This document shows, in pieces, positions 44,691 through 56,272 of a stretch of 64,000 nucleotides of DNA (position 1 is the stretch's first letter; each line of letters opens with the position of its first letter). Position numbers and translations under genes: made by a program. The stretch comes from Bifiguratus adelaidae (lineage: Eukaryota > Mucoromycota > Endogonomycetes > Endogonales), in NCBI GenBank assembly GCA_002261195.1, contig MVBO01000069.1:1-64000 (forward strand), given 5' to 3'. The notes beneath the pieces were generated by a model. The model did not search any database, was not told the origin of the DNA, and worked only from the letters and a program-made list of their open reading frames with translations.

Positions 44691-45244
44691 ATGGCCGTTC
44701 AGGCAGTAAGTGGAGCAGAAAGAGGCGCATTAGCTACCCTATATTGACAATTGACTAGCAGGAGAACTTGAACGACAAGTTCAACAGTGAACAAGTAGTC
44801 TCGATCCTTAAGGAAGTATGATGTCGCCATCGAGGCCCTGTGCAGTTGCTCACGTATCACTAGATATCCGAGCAGGTTATTGGCGATGAACCCTATCACC
44901 ATACCAAGGTAGCCGACTGGAATGCGGCCCTGATCAGCAAGTGTTTGGAACGACTGAAAGCGAACGAGAACTACAAGTACATTGGTACGTCTGGTGTATT
45001 TCTCCTTGTGAGTCTTGGCTGATGGCTGCTGTTTTAGTCACATCGGTCATCATACAAAAGCGAGGCGCTGGATTCTTTGCTGGTCATCAAGCTCTCTGGG
45101 ACGGTGAGCATGATGGTGAGTTTTGCTTACACACATTTGTCATTGTTACAGGTATTGACGTGTCGTCAAGGTTCCTGCACCTACAAGTTTGAAAACAAGA
45201 CTTTGGTGTGCATCTCGACAGCTTATGGGTTGAGCAGGATCTGA
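44691..45244 (+). CDS. Dynein light chain, Tctex-type (114 aa)
   Basis: Exons 44691-44705, 44759-44815, 44864-44984, 45038-45115 and 45171-45244 give 114 residues, the standard Tctex1 length. Key motifs are VVSILKEI, HTKVADWNAALISKCLERL, YKYIVTSVIIQKRGAGFF, CTYKFENKTLVCI and the terminal STAYGLSRI. It should dimerise on dynein intermediate chains and bind cargo. The first coding exon is only 15 nt. The last acceptor (GTCAAG at 45170) was chosen because it gives GSCTYKFENK in frame with the exon 4 phase. Confidence 0.9.
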
Positions 45245-45297
45245 TCCATGCATGTATATCCTCTCTTTATATCCTTTGCATAATACCACAACCCCTT

Positions 45298-46080
45298 CTA
45301 CCATGCAGTCAATCCTCCGTCTACCAAATAATCTCCACCCGCCATGTAGCTGGCGGCATCTGATGCCAAAAGCGTCACCAGTCCAGTCACTTCCTTGGGC
45401 TTACCCATACGCCCCATGGGCGTGAATTGGTTCCACCCCTTGATCAATGCACGCTTTTGCTCCGTATCTGCGTTCGTGATTGTCATTGGCGTCTCAATGT
45501 AACCAGGAGATATGGAATTGACGCGAATGTTTTGAGAGACGAGATTCACGCCCAAATTCTTGGCTAAAAGGCGCACAGCACCTTTAGAACAGCCGTAGAG
45601 CATGTCTTGTAAAGGCGCCATTGCTACGTTACCCGCAATCGATGCAATGATGATGATGCTTCCGCCTGTTTGGGCCATGGCTTTGGCAGCCGCTTGGCAG
45701 GTGTACAGCACGCCTGCCACGTTAACACCAAGAACTCGATTGACATCTTCTTCTGTAATGTCCACTAGACCACGTACGCCAGTGGTGATACCGGCTCCAG
45801 CAACGGCAATATCCACATGGCCCGTCACTTGTCGCGCCTCCTCAAAGGCAGCAAATACATTCGCTTGCTTCGTCACGTCCACTTGATGAAAGGTAAACTG
45901 GGTTTCCGTAAAGTCGGCAGAAAGCTTCTGACAAGCCTTTTCGCCTGCCGATTGATTGATATCGAGTAACGCAACATGGACACATCCGTTCTCGGCAAAG
46001 CTCTCGGCAATAGCCAGACCTAAACCCGATGCTCCACCCGTGATAACGGCAGACTTGCCCGAAAGACTTTTTAAACTCAT
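45298..46080 (-). CDS. Classical SDR oxidoreductase, intronless (260 aa)
   Basis: This is a single exon of 260 residues. Motifs: TGGASGLG cofactor loop near 13-20, LLDIN with an Asp at the end of the second strand suggesting NAD preference, VAGAG in place of NNAG, catalytic Ser in IIASIAG, YGCSK, and SISPGYIETPM. The C-terminal GGDYLVDGGLTAW is typical of sugar-alcohol or carbonyl reductases of fungi, for example sorbose reductase/mannitol dehydrogenase-like enzymes. The precise substrate is unknown. ATG 46080 begins MSLKSLSGK; an upstream frame extension lacks an ATG. It is convergent with the Tctex gene, with 53 bp between stops. Confidence 0.9.
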   Translation of the reverse strand: MSLKSLSGKSAVITGGASGLGLAIAESFAENGCVHVALLDINQSAGEKACQKLSADFTETQFTFHQVDVTKQANVFAAFEEARQVTGHVDIAVAGAGITTGVRGLVDITEEDVNRVLGVNVAGVLYTCQAAAKAMAQTGGSIIIIASIAGNVAMAPLQDMLYGCSKGAVRLLAKNLGVNLVSQNIRVNSISPGYIETPMTITNADTEQKRALIKGWNQFTPMGRMGKPKEVTGLVTLLASDAASYMAGGDYLVDGGLTAW

Positions 46081-47809
46081 GAGGAGCAAGAGGAGATACC
46101 GTGCTCCAGACCTTGCGACCGAACCTTTTCCCAAGGCAAAATGTTCCTTTGTGGGTGGGAATGATCCATTTTAGGCATGTGGTACTCTGTGGGGAAGTGA
46201 CGCGTGGTAAGGCGCAATCACAGGCTATATGACCGAGTCCTACCCCTAGTATGGCATCTAGTATTGCAAAGTTCAGAGGGCAACAGCAAGATAAGCTATC
46301 TTGTGGAAACTATACCTGGGATGGAAAGGACAAACAGGCAAAACATTCTATGTGCGTCAAATGCTTGTTGTACCATACTATTGCTTGTTCCTTCCATTGC
46401 ATATTGTTCTATGCCTGAATTTTGTTTTGTGATCCTGTTATTCAACTATCGAACTTCCAGGAAACGAGATCACCCGCCATCCAAGCTTAGATTCCTGCGC
46501 AAGTTCTAGAGCAAGCCATCATTGATCTTGCTAATCTACAAGGATCGAAGCCTCTTTCTAAAGTTGACCACCCGAAAACCTCTCGCAATATTAAGCCTTC
46601 AACAGAAATGTGCCCGAAATCCTGAATCTTCGGCATATCGCTGAATACGTGGGAAATCTGGTCGTTTTCACCGCCGCAAGAAGGAGGAACAATGTGTACA
46701 CGAACAATCGACAACTATTCCAAAGCCACCTCTTGTATCCACGCGCTCTCGATGGACACATGTCATTGCCAATCACTTACAGAAGTAAAGCTTACCCCAA
46801 TTGATTGGCATACACACGACATCAAAGAAGCTGACAGGTATGCTATGCATTTTCATTAAAGCATGTACACACCTCATGCACCAAGTCTTGTCATACCGTA
46901 CGTGCGCAGCAATAAAAGACGCAATTATTGAGACCATCATTGCCAGCTTACTATTTTCATCATTACTCCCGTATACTGCACCAACTATGCTCTGTTCCAG
47001 AGCCATGCGCACAGATCTACTAAAAATCATGTAAATTGGTACGAAGGAATTTGGGTTTGGTTCCGGTTATACAAAGGGAAGTGGTTTCCAAGACGAGCAC
47101 CGACCACGGCTTAGCAACTGTCTCATTGATCTAGATATATTCAATTTTGTAGCTTACCCTTTGCTAGAGCGGCGTTTGCAAAGGAAAAGCGTTTCATACC
47201 GTTGGCCGTCGAGCATGCTAGAAATTGTTCACCGTTGCTAGGCTTGTGTGATAAACAATTGATCATCGCCACCTGGATACACTTCATATACATAATGATC
47301 TTGTTTTCAGCAAGATCCGCGAGGCTACCCGATCGAGTCACTGTTGGAGCGAGGTAATATGGGAAGGCCGCGGCAGGATATCTTTCTGAACCGCTCCGGT
47401 CCGAGACCAATCGAACTTGCCATCTTTATTACAGAGCATCGCTCCCTCGAGCATTGTGAGACGCGTGCAGACGCGATTCTCGCCAGGCAAAGGGTATCAA
47501 GAGGTAGAATCCAGGGCAACCTGGCATATTGGCGATATGAAAGCTCAGGCTTCCTGGATTTGCCTGTTCTAATCTTACACCGGAAAACCCGTAGGCGGGC
47601 ACCTGCCAGTTTGGATTGAATCCGAAGGGAATTGCTTGTTAGCTGCAGCCAATTTGTCTCAAACTGTCGCAGCTGGTCCCAAATCAGCGACCTGAGCCAT
47701 TGGAAGACACCTAGTTAACTTTGGACTCTGGCCTATCCGTGAGCGCCGACCATATACGATGCGACTTATGTATTCATTTAAGCATAATCCAAATGCATTA
47801 TTTTCTCCC
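46081..47809. other. Gene-poor stretch without a recognisable gene
   Basis: In this 1.7-kb interval I see only short, overlapping ORFs of under about 105 codons on both strands. They have no conserved motif, no convincing splice chain, and no terminal repeats or transposase-like sequence. The left end must hold the SDR promoter and the right end the ATE1 promoter, with possible upstream ATE1 starts at 47759 and 47768. A non-coding RNA or a decayed gene cannot be excluded. Confidence 0.5.
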
Positions 47810-49665
47810 ATGACTCACGGATATCCAATGGACTCTTCTCTTCGCATCACTGTTTCAAAGGTACGCGTTTCTTCGCCTTTCGACCGAATAAGGCAAACTG
47901 TGATCCATGTCGGTCCTGTCACCTTACGGCTTTCAGGTGTCGTCCTGCGGCTATTGCCACGGCTCAAAGGCGAAACAAACTTGCGACATTGCGGTACAAG
48001 AAGGCTCTGACGACAGTTTGAGTGCCGACGAGAGCGTTGCGCAGCCAAGACGCAAAAAGGTGAAAACGAGCAAAAGTTACGGCATGGTTGCCCATGTCGC
48101 TTCATGTCAGGTCAGTATAGAATAGCAGGACGTGGTAATGCGTCTAGGAGACACTAACAAACGATATGCTTACAGGACTATCAAGACTTGATCGACCGAG
48201 GTTGGAGGCGGTAAGGAACAACCAGTGTCGATGCAGTTTTACGGACTCCTTGTAGGTCAGGCACGTACATGTATAAACCAAACCTCAAGGAAAGCTGCTG
48301 CCCACAGTATACTATTCGGTAGGGCAATCATGGCTGTATGAAAACGTTGTTGACATGTGGTCAGGCTGGAAGCTGGCAAGTTCAAGCCTTCCAAATCTCA
48401 GCGCAAGTTGGTTCACAAGTTTATTCGATACCTTGAAGGATCCTGGGAGCCTCATAATGAAAAAATGGAGATAGATGAAGCACAATCAGCGGAACAGTCC
48501 CAAAAGAGGCCTGCAAAGTAGGTTAATTCACTGCTCAAATCATTCGAAGGGTATTTACATCAACCTATAGCAAGAAGGGCAAGCAGAAAGATACCAAGGC
48601 GGAAATAAAGACTGGCGATGAGTTTGTCGACTTGATGCTTACCGCAGAGCAGGAAAATCCCGCCCACAAGCGGCGATTTAGGGTATGTCTACAATCTCTA
48701 CAATTTCATCTCATCGTCCCCATTTCAGACTGTCTTTGAGCCCTCGAGCTTCTCCAAAGCAAAGTATGAAGTATATAAGAAGTATCAGATCAGTGTACAT
48801 CACGATCCGCCCTCCAAATTAAGCGAACGATCATTTCGACGTTTCCTGGTAGACTCTCCTCTAAAGGTAAGACTTCTCATGGTAAGATTGTGCACAGTTG
48901 CTCATTGATATTGACAGTCCACGGCTGTGAAAACAAACGTTCGCGGCGCCAAATTCCTCTCTCACCCCAATCACAACATTGGCCATTACGGCTCCTATCA
49001 TCAATGCTATTATCTAGATGACACCTTGATCGCCGTCGCCATTCTCGACATCTTGCCCTCATGTGTCTCCTCAGTCTACTTCATGTACGATCCTGATTAC
49101 TCTTTTCTCAGCCTCGGCAAATACTCGGCGCTGCGTGAAATTGCCCTTGTCCGCGAACTCGGAGACCTCTTACATTACACTGGCTTGCAATGGTACTATA
49201 TGGGTTTTTATATTCAATCGTGCGACAAGATGCGATACAAGGCCGAATATCGACCGTCTGAGATCAAAGATCCCTATGACCATGAATGGTGGGATGTGGA
49301 ACAATGCATACCATTGTTGCAACGGAGCGAATTCACACCCTTGTCGCGTCATCTGACCCAGAAGCAGTCGGACGCCGAGAATGAGAGGGAAGAAAGAGAA
49401 GAAGACACGGCGCCGATGCCTGGCATGCTCCATCCAGAGAAGGTGACGATGCAACAGCTACAGCAGGTAAAGATTTACATTCAGAAAATGGTGGTTCCCT
49501 TGGCGGTAAGTCGAGCAGAGGTGGGCTGTATGTGGTTTGCGTCATTGACGTGGGGCTCAGGTACTGGATCTTGACTCGTCCCCGGAATTAATGGAGGAAG
49601 CTCGGACATTCTATGCCGTCCTTGGCGATAATTTAGCAAAGCGAGTCATTTGGGCTCTTATGTAG
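47810..49665 (+). CDS. ATE1: Arginyl-tRNA--protein transferase Ate1 (472 aa)
   Basis: Nine exons (47810-47860, 47937-48110, 48176-48210, 48256-48318, 48365-48517, 48571-48682, 48729-48866, 48918-49505, 49561-49665) give 472 residues. The N-terminal SSCGYCHGS and later SCCPQYTIR carry the Cys residues that bind the cofactor and are needed for activity. The C-terminal GNAT-like half includes GHYGSYHQCYYLDDTLIAV, DPDYSFLSLGKYSAL and WYYMGFYIQSCDKMRYKAEY. Ate1 adds Arg to N-terminal Asp, Glu or oxidised Cys in the Arg/N-degron pathway. Possible starts are 47759, 47768, 47810 and 47828; 47810 places the Cys motif where yeast has it. Confidence 0.93.
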
Positions 49666-49863
49666 TACGACCAAACAACGATTCTCCACCTACATTAGCA
49701 CATTGCGCCCATAGAGCCAATTGTAACTCGTAGCAACATCCAGAGGATTGAAGAAGATCTATTGTCACATGTATAGACAAGTAAAAAGAGCGTTCATCTA
49801 ATGCGAATGGGAAATGTACGCAACGGTATGATCTGCCTCAGCAACCGATCAGAGGCCGTCTGC

Positions 49864-50297
49864 TTAGTGATGCGACTCAGCGGACTTGACATTGTATCCC
49901 ACCAAGTTTCTCCTTCCCACAACTTCACCAATCAGAAAGAATGTGTAAACTTCGGCTGCGTAGACAGTGCCCTTCAACACGTCCCGCAAAGTGACATTTT
50001 GGAAGGAGTTGCGGTTAATGGACTCTACAGCCTTGCGGGCCTCGTTGAATTGTTGTCCGGTCGGGAAGGCCATGCCTTCCTTGGTATAAACTTGCTTTGC
50101 AAGCTCGCCGACAACCTTGGCATTATAAACGATGGGCTTGGAGAGACCTAAGGGTCACTTTAGCATGTTTGTCAGGCAATCACCCCGATCGGTGCTCAAA
50201 CACCACTATATGCTCCTTATCCCCGCATATACTTACCGGCAAGTCTTCCAAGAAGCCCTGATGCTTGTTGTGCTACCTTTTGTGCTTGTGCAGACAT
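49864..50297 (-). CDS. ATP20: F1Fo ATP synthase subunit g (Atp20, 114 aa)
   Basis: Exons 50297-50237 and 50147-49864 give 114 residues. The sequence MSAQAQKVAQQASGLLGRLAG is followed by SKPIVYNAKVVGELAKQVY and a C-terminal helix EVYTFFLIGEVVGRRNLVGY. The last carries the GxxxG-like dimerisation surface of subunit g (here F-L-I-G-E-V-V-G). Subunit g sits at the ATP synthase dimer interface and shapes cristae. A CRE octamer lies about 46 bp upstream of its ATG, shared with the divergent SLC26 gene 93 bp away. Confidence 0.93.
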
Positions 50298-50342
50298 GGT
50301 CAAGGGCCAAAACTGTTGAAGCAAGTTTTGACCAGAATTAGA

Positions 50343-50350
50343 TGACGTCA
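50343..50350. promoter_or_regulatory. CRE-like palindrome TGACGTCA in the ATP20/SLC26 divergent promoter
   Basis: A perfect TGACGTCA octamer lies in the 93-bp gap between the ATP20 ATG (50297) and the SLC26 ATG (50391). A TTTATAA TATA-like element follows at about 50355-50361. A single bZIP site could serve both genes; binding is inferred. Confidence 0.5.
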
Positions 50351-50390
50351 CTCATTTATAAGCACAGGCCGAGCATTGTCGCTGCAGAGC

Positions 50391-52654
50391 ATGTCTCGGC
50401 CAGTATCGCGGGGTAAGTGCAAAGTTTTAAGGGACGTTGAAGCGGTAACTCACGAAGGCATAGGGAATTCCAACTATACGCCGATTGATAGTGAAGACGA
50501 TGACGATGATATTGTGATCAGCACAGAGCAATCGTCGTTATTGAACGAGTCGGTGCGGAAATACGCTGCGGCTGGTCCTTGTGAGTACGAACGAGTCCGA
50601 GTACGCGGAAGCTGACCATACTCGACTAGCCAATCTTTATAATGCCCATTCCCCTACCGTTGCCTCCGGACCCATGCCGAAACCACCGTTCAAGACGCTT
50701 GTCAAGTATTACGTACCGATCCTTCAATGGCTTCCTACCTACTCGCTTTCATTATTCTGGCATGACCTGATTGCGGGAACAACACTTGCCTGTATTCTTA
50801 TACCCGCAGCTCTATCTTATGCAACGGCCTTATGTAAGGTTCCAGCCGTCCATGGATTATATGCCATTGCTTTTCCGGCCATCACGTACACGTTTTTCGG
50901 TACTTCACGGTAAGTGGTGGACTGTGGGCTGCGGAACATTGAATTGAACTTGCGGGTATTGGATAGGCAAATGTCGGTGGGTCCCGAGGCCACACTGTCG
51001 ATGCTAGTGTGAGTAATGCAGGCAACACTAACAGTCATAGCTGACTCCGCGATTTAGGGGTTCTGCGATAGCTCAGCAACAGCACTGGCTTGGTACCGAT
51101 GAGCCAGATATGGATGGACTGGTCTTGGCCATGGCCGTGACCATGACACTGTTTGTCGGCGTGTTCACCTTCCTTCTTGGCGTGTTTCGTCTAGGATTTC
51201 TCGATTCGCTCATGAGCAGAGCGCTGTTACGCGGATTTGTGACGGCTGTTGCCGTCGTTGTCATGGTCCAACAGATGATCCCTTTGCTCGGTCTTGGGGA
51301 ACAAAGCGAGGAGAACGGCATCACCGAGGCATCATCTACGATTGCCCGCATTGTCTTTCTAGTCACCCATCTGCGATACGCTCAACTGGCCACGACGATA
51401 GTGTCCATTGTCACCGTAACGTTTTTGCTAGGCGTCAAGATGCTCAAGGCCTTCTTCACAAAGCGTCGGTGGTTCCAACGGGTTCCCGAAGTGCTTATAG
51501 CAGTCATCATCGCCACGACGCTCACAGGATTCCTTCGCTTAGACGATTACGGTATCGAAATTCTTGGCGACGTCAAGAGCGGAGGTATACCGATACCCTC
51601 CATCCCCAGGCTCCCTCACGTGAAGCACGTCAAAGATCTTGCCTTCACCTCTGGGCTCATTGCCATTCTCGGCTTCGTCGAATCCATTGTGGTAGCCAAG
51701 ACCTATTCAGCTTCTCACAACTACTCTGTTAGCGCTAACCGCGAACTTATTGCATTGGGCGCTGCCAACCTGGTCGGTGGCCTATTTCAGGGCATACCAG
51801 CGTTTGGTGCGGTATCACGAAGCAAGATCAATGATAAGGCGGGTGCTCAAACACAGGTCGCCGGGTTCATCACCGGAGTTTTTGCGCTTCTGGCCATCTT
51901 CTTTCTCTTACCGTGGTTCCATTACCTTCCCAAAGCGGTTCTATCAGCCATCATCTTTGTCGCTGTACTCTCACTTTTGTCAGAGTTGCCAGAAGACGTT
52001 GAGTTCATGTTGAAGATTGCCGCCTGGAAGGATCTCGCTCTTATGTTTGTGACTTTTGTGACAACCATTGCTGTTTCGCTGGAAGCTGGCACTCTATTAG
52101 CGGTCGGCCTGAGTTTGTTGCTTACGGTCAAGGAAACCAGTTACCCCAGGATCACGATACTGGTAAGGCGCGCTGGTCATCCAACTACAGGGTAGGCTCA
52201 TTTGTACCTATAGGGACGTGTGCTTGGCGCAACGGACAAGTTCCGACCCATCAAAGATGCTCCCGAGTTCATTGAGCATACAAATGATGTCCTCATTGTA
52301 CGGATTGAAGAGCCTCTCTTCTTTGCCAATACGGGGCAATTGAAAGATCGTCTTCGACGTCTTGAACAATTCGGCGACATGAGCGTCCATCCATCAGAAT
52401 CACCAAGGATCAACCCAATCTCGCATGTCGTCTTTGACGTGGGCAATATGCCCGAGATTGATGCCAGCGCGGTGCAAATTCTCCTAGAGGTTGTGGACGC
52501 GTATCAAAAGCGCAACGTCAATGTCTACTTTTGCAAGGTCAAGGACAATGCCCGAGAACTCTTTCTACGTTCTGGCCTCTTGGAGAAAGTAGGCACCATG
52601 AGTATTTTTAAGCGTGTCTCGGATGCCATGGATTATATTGAACATCTTCCATAA
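50391..52654 (+). CDS. SLC26/SulP anion transporter with STAS domain (668 aa)
   Basis: Exons 50391-50412, 50464-50580, 50630-50909, 50967-51008, 51058-52162 and 52214-52654 give 668 residues. A disordered acidic N-terminus precedes about 12-14 membrane helices. SulP motifs include LACILIPAALSYATA, GLYAIAFPAITYTFFGTSRQMSVGPEA and NLVGGLFQGIPAFGAVSRSKIN. A C-terminal STAS domain ends the protein (HVVFDVGNMPEIDASAVQIL). The family carries sulfate, other oxyanions or bicarbonate. The motifs resemble the intracellular YPR003C-type fungal members more than plasma-membrane Sul1/2, but substrate and location are inference. Confidence 0.9.
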
Positions 52655-52903
52655 TGAGCCTTTGGGATACCGAAACTTTTATTGAAGATGCTTTTTGTCT
52701 AAGTCGCACATAGCACAGTAGCCATGGAAAGGTTTCACGTCTAGAAATACAAGCTTACTTGAATTGCATATCCGAGCAAGAGATCAATACATTGCACCAT
52801 AGACAACAAGCTTTAAGCCAGTCAAATATAAGTCAAACGTTCAAAAGCCAATCCATTGTTCTCTTTTCGCCCATTTTGGTCAACATAGGTCAGGCTTGTG
52901 TGC

Positions 52904-55753
52904 ATGGGCATGTTGACGCTACGGCATGCACGAGTATGGCGATCATTCGGCTTACTTGACTGCATATGTCAGGAGCTGACCAAGCAGTCGAGACGAACTG
53001 TCCGCTTGGCTCATACTCAGCGAGACATTCCACCTCGCAGCTTGCCGAGGCAAACGATCAAAGCCAACAATAAGCCCAAACGGCCGGTTGCTCAAGGAGA
53101 CAAGGACGCCGCAGTGACGAAGCGTTGGACAGTTGATGAGATTCTGCAACCGAGCGCAAAACAGCCCAGTAAGGGAGCTCCACCTCGCCGGGATCAGCAA
53201 GTGCGATCTACCAAGGACGGTGCCGTCCCAACCTACGGCAACAGTGCCGGTGTACCACGACGGCAACGCAAGGAGGCTCCGGATGCTACAGACTTTCATC
53301 CCGATAAGCGCGCGGGTGAGACCAGCAAAAAACATCTTCGTCACGTTCAACACTTTACTAAACACAATAAGCACTATGGAGATGCTAGTGCGGTGCCGGG
53401 TGCAAAGCATGTCAGTCACTCGGGTCCAAATGTCAAACGAACCGCCAAGAATCGATTTCAGCGCAAGGAGCTCGATGAGCATCCGGATGAACTGCCTATT
53501 CTTCCAACCTTCAGCCAGGCCCAAAAGTTGTCAATGGAGGTGGTGGAAAAGGTTCAAAAGGATGTCTTTATCCCCGACATTGTGAGTGTTGCGAATCTTG
53601 CCAGGATATTAGGAGTGAGATTAGGCAAGTCATTGACAGTATGCCTCGTTTTGCGCTGATGCTCATGTGTATAACAGATGAATTGGTGATTAGGATGAGA
53701 GAGGCTGGCATGGAGGAAACAAAGAGCGATCACTGTGGGTTCATCCTTCTTGCGGCATGGGCATGCGAGTGCTGACTAAAAGGTTCTTTTCTCAGTGTTA
53801 CATTCAGATGAAGCAAGTTTATTAGCACTGGAATTCGATTGTAATCCCATAGTGGATTCATTGGCTGCGAAAGATTTGTTCCCTAGGTAAGCAGAATGAA
53901 TCCGTTCCACCGAGATTACATTGTCACTTACACTTGGAACCTCACTTGGAACCAGACCTGCTCCCGAAGACCCTTCCATTTACCCAAGTCGACCACCGGT
54001 CGTCACTATCATGGGACACGTAGATCACGGCAAGACAACATTGCTTGATTCTCTCCGCAAGACATCAGTAGCCGCTGGCGAGGCAGGCGGTATCACTCAA
54101 CACATTGGTGCTTTCTCGGGTATGACATCCGCTTCTTGTATGTTGTCTAGAGCTCGAGATTAACTGTGCTTTGTTGCAGTTGATCTACCATCCAAGAAGA
54201 AGATAACGTTCCTTGATACCCCTGGACATGCAGCCTTCTCGGCTATGCGTGCCAGAGGTGCTAATGCGACTGACATCGTCGTTCTCGTCGTTGCAGCAGA
54301 TGATGGCGTAATGCCTCAAACAGTAGAAGCTATTCAACATGCGCAAGCTGCTGGTGTGCCCATCATCGTCGCGATCAACAAGTGCGATAAACAAGATGCG
54401 AATGCGCAAAAGGCTAAAGAAGGCTTGCTACGATGCAATATACAATTGGAGGAATTTGGTGGAGATGTACCAGCCGTAGAGGTCTCAGGGCTGACCGGAA
54501 AAGGTCTTGGTGAACTCGAAGAGACCGTCGTCACCATGGCCGAAATTTCGGATTTACGAGCTGATAACGCAGGACCTGCTGAAGGTCTAGTCATTGAGTC
54601 TCAAGTCGAAAAGGGTCGTGGGTCGGTCGCAACGGTGTTGGTACAGCAGGGAACTCTCAAGTTTGGCGACATTGTGGTCGCTGGTACAACGTACTGCAAA
54701 GTCAGATCGATGACGGATGACAAGGGCCGGACTGTGAAACAAGCAGCTCCGGGCACGCCAGTCAAAGTTATTGGCTGGAAGGAATTGCCAAATGCGGGAG
54801 ACGAAATGCTACAGGCGACGGATGAGAGTCTAGCGAAAACAGTGGTCGCCAATCGCATCACCAAAAGTCAACGTGAACAGCAATTCAAAGATTTACAAGT
54901 CATCAATGAGAAACGGCGACAGCAAAAGGAGGCGATTGAGGCCGAACGCAATGCAGAGAAGGCCTACAAAAAAGAAGTGTGGATGTATCATCAGGGCATG
55001 CTCACTGAATACCCCAAAATGCTAGATGTCTCCAAGCAGTCAACATCCGAGGAATCGGAAAGAAGCCACGTGAAGGAACTTCGTGCTGTCGTGAAAGGAG
55101 ACGTTAGCGGCTCCGTAGAGGCTATTGTGGACTGTTTGAATGGATTGTGCACGCCAGAGGTGTGTGTGAAGGTTGTCAGCTCGGGTGTCGGTGATGTCAC
55201 AGAAGGAGATATTCAGATTGCCGCGGCGAGCGACGGTGAGTTTCACTGGATGTATACCCAAGTTGCAAAACTCATTCTTAGCACAGGTCATATCATTGGC
55301 TTCAATGTCAAGGCGGATAAGAAGACGCAGCAAGAAGCGGCACAGCAAAAAGTTCCTCTAAAGACTTATAGCATCATTTACAATCTCTTGGATGATGTCA
55401 AGGCCAGTCTTGGAGCTTTGATGCCACCTATCGTGACCACACAGGTCAATGGTGAAGCCACCATTCTACAAACCTTCCAAATCGGTGTCAAAGGACGCGA
55501 AACCAAACCCGTTGCTGGATGTCGAATTACAAACGGTGTCGTTCCCCATAATGGACGCGTTAGAGTCCTTCGCGGTCCAGAACGTGAGCAAATCTGGGAA
55601 GGCGGACTTGAGACGCTCAAGCAGGTCAAAAAGGATATCCTCGAAGCCAAAAAGGGCCAGGACTGCGGCATGAGCTTTGACGGCTTCCTTGACTTTAGAG
55701 ACGGTGATATCGTTCAAAGCATTAGTGTAAAGGAAATTCCTCGCACTCTATAA
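52904..55753 (+). CDS. IFM1: Mitochondrial translation initiation factor IF-2 (868 aa)
   Basis: Exons 52904-53624, 53678-53734, 53796-53886, 53956-54119 and 54180-55753 give 868 residues. The presequence [13 protein letters not shown] and a basic linker lead to the IF2 N-domain ([19 protein letters not shown]). The G domain has GHVDHGKTT (G1), DTPGH (G3) and NKCD (G4). Domains II to IV end in [12 protein letters not shown] and [14 protein letters not shown]. mtIF2 places fMet-tRNA on the mitoribosome. Intron 1 (53625-53677) has a GC donor (GCAAGT). The ATGs at 52904 and 52910 are both plausible. Confidence 0.95.
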
Positions 55754-56272
55754 ATACTTGTGTGACACGCTTGGACTGCTTCGTGTTGTTAGGAGTGGAG
55801 CGTTGATTGAAGCGCAATGTCCTTCCTGGAACTTGGGTTCTGTGGCGGTTCACTTAAGGTTGGTAGACGAGTTACACATGCTGATCTTTGGAGGTGCAAT
55901 GCGCGCATTCCCTTTTCTTATATTATGGAATTGGTACGTGATGCGCCTGCACGACTCGAACTTGAGTTCAAAAACCATGCTATAAAACCTCAGGCTCGTT
56001 GCGCAATTCCTCTCGTTCCTGCAGCGCGTTGCAGACACACCTTGTCCAGGCCATACACAACGTACGGCGCGTCGTCCTAATCGAGCCAAAGCCTGTCAGC
56101 CAATCAAATTGCAGGATTCCATTTATTGGGTTGTCAAACAGGACCCTCGCCTCTACTCGACATTGACTCATCCATCAACACCCTAAACGGATTCATTTCT
56201 GTTTCAGGACAACTGGACCACTAGCGTCGGCACTTCGCACCCTCCATTTTCGCTGAGCATTGGCGATGCACC
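55754..56272. other. Intergenic region between IFM1 and CDH1
   Basis: This 519-bp stretch holds the IFM1 3' end and the CDH1 promoter. Short ORFs are present, none with recognisable features. No RNA gene or repeat was seen. Confidence 0.45.

Noticed and set aside
55758-56171. Small ORFs between IFM1 and CDH1
   Set aside because: Overlapping on both strands, with no conserved motif; best read as UTR and promoter sequence.
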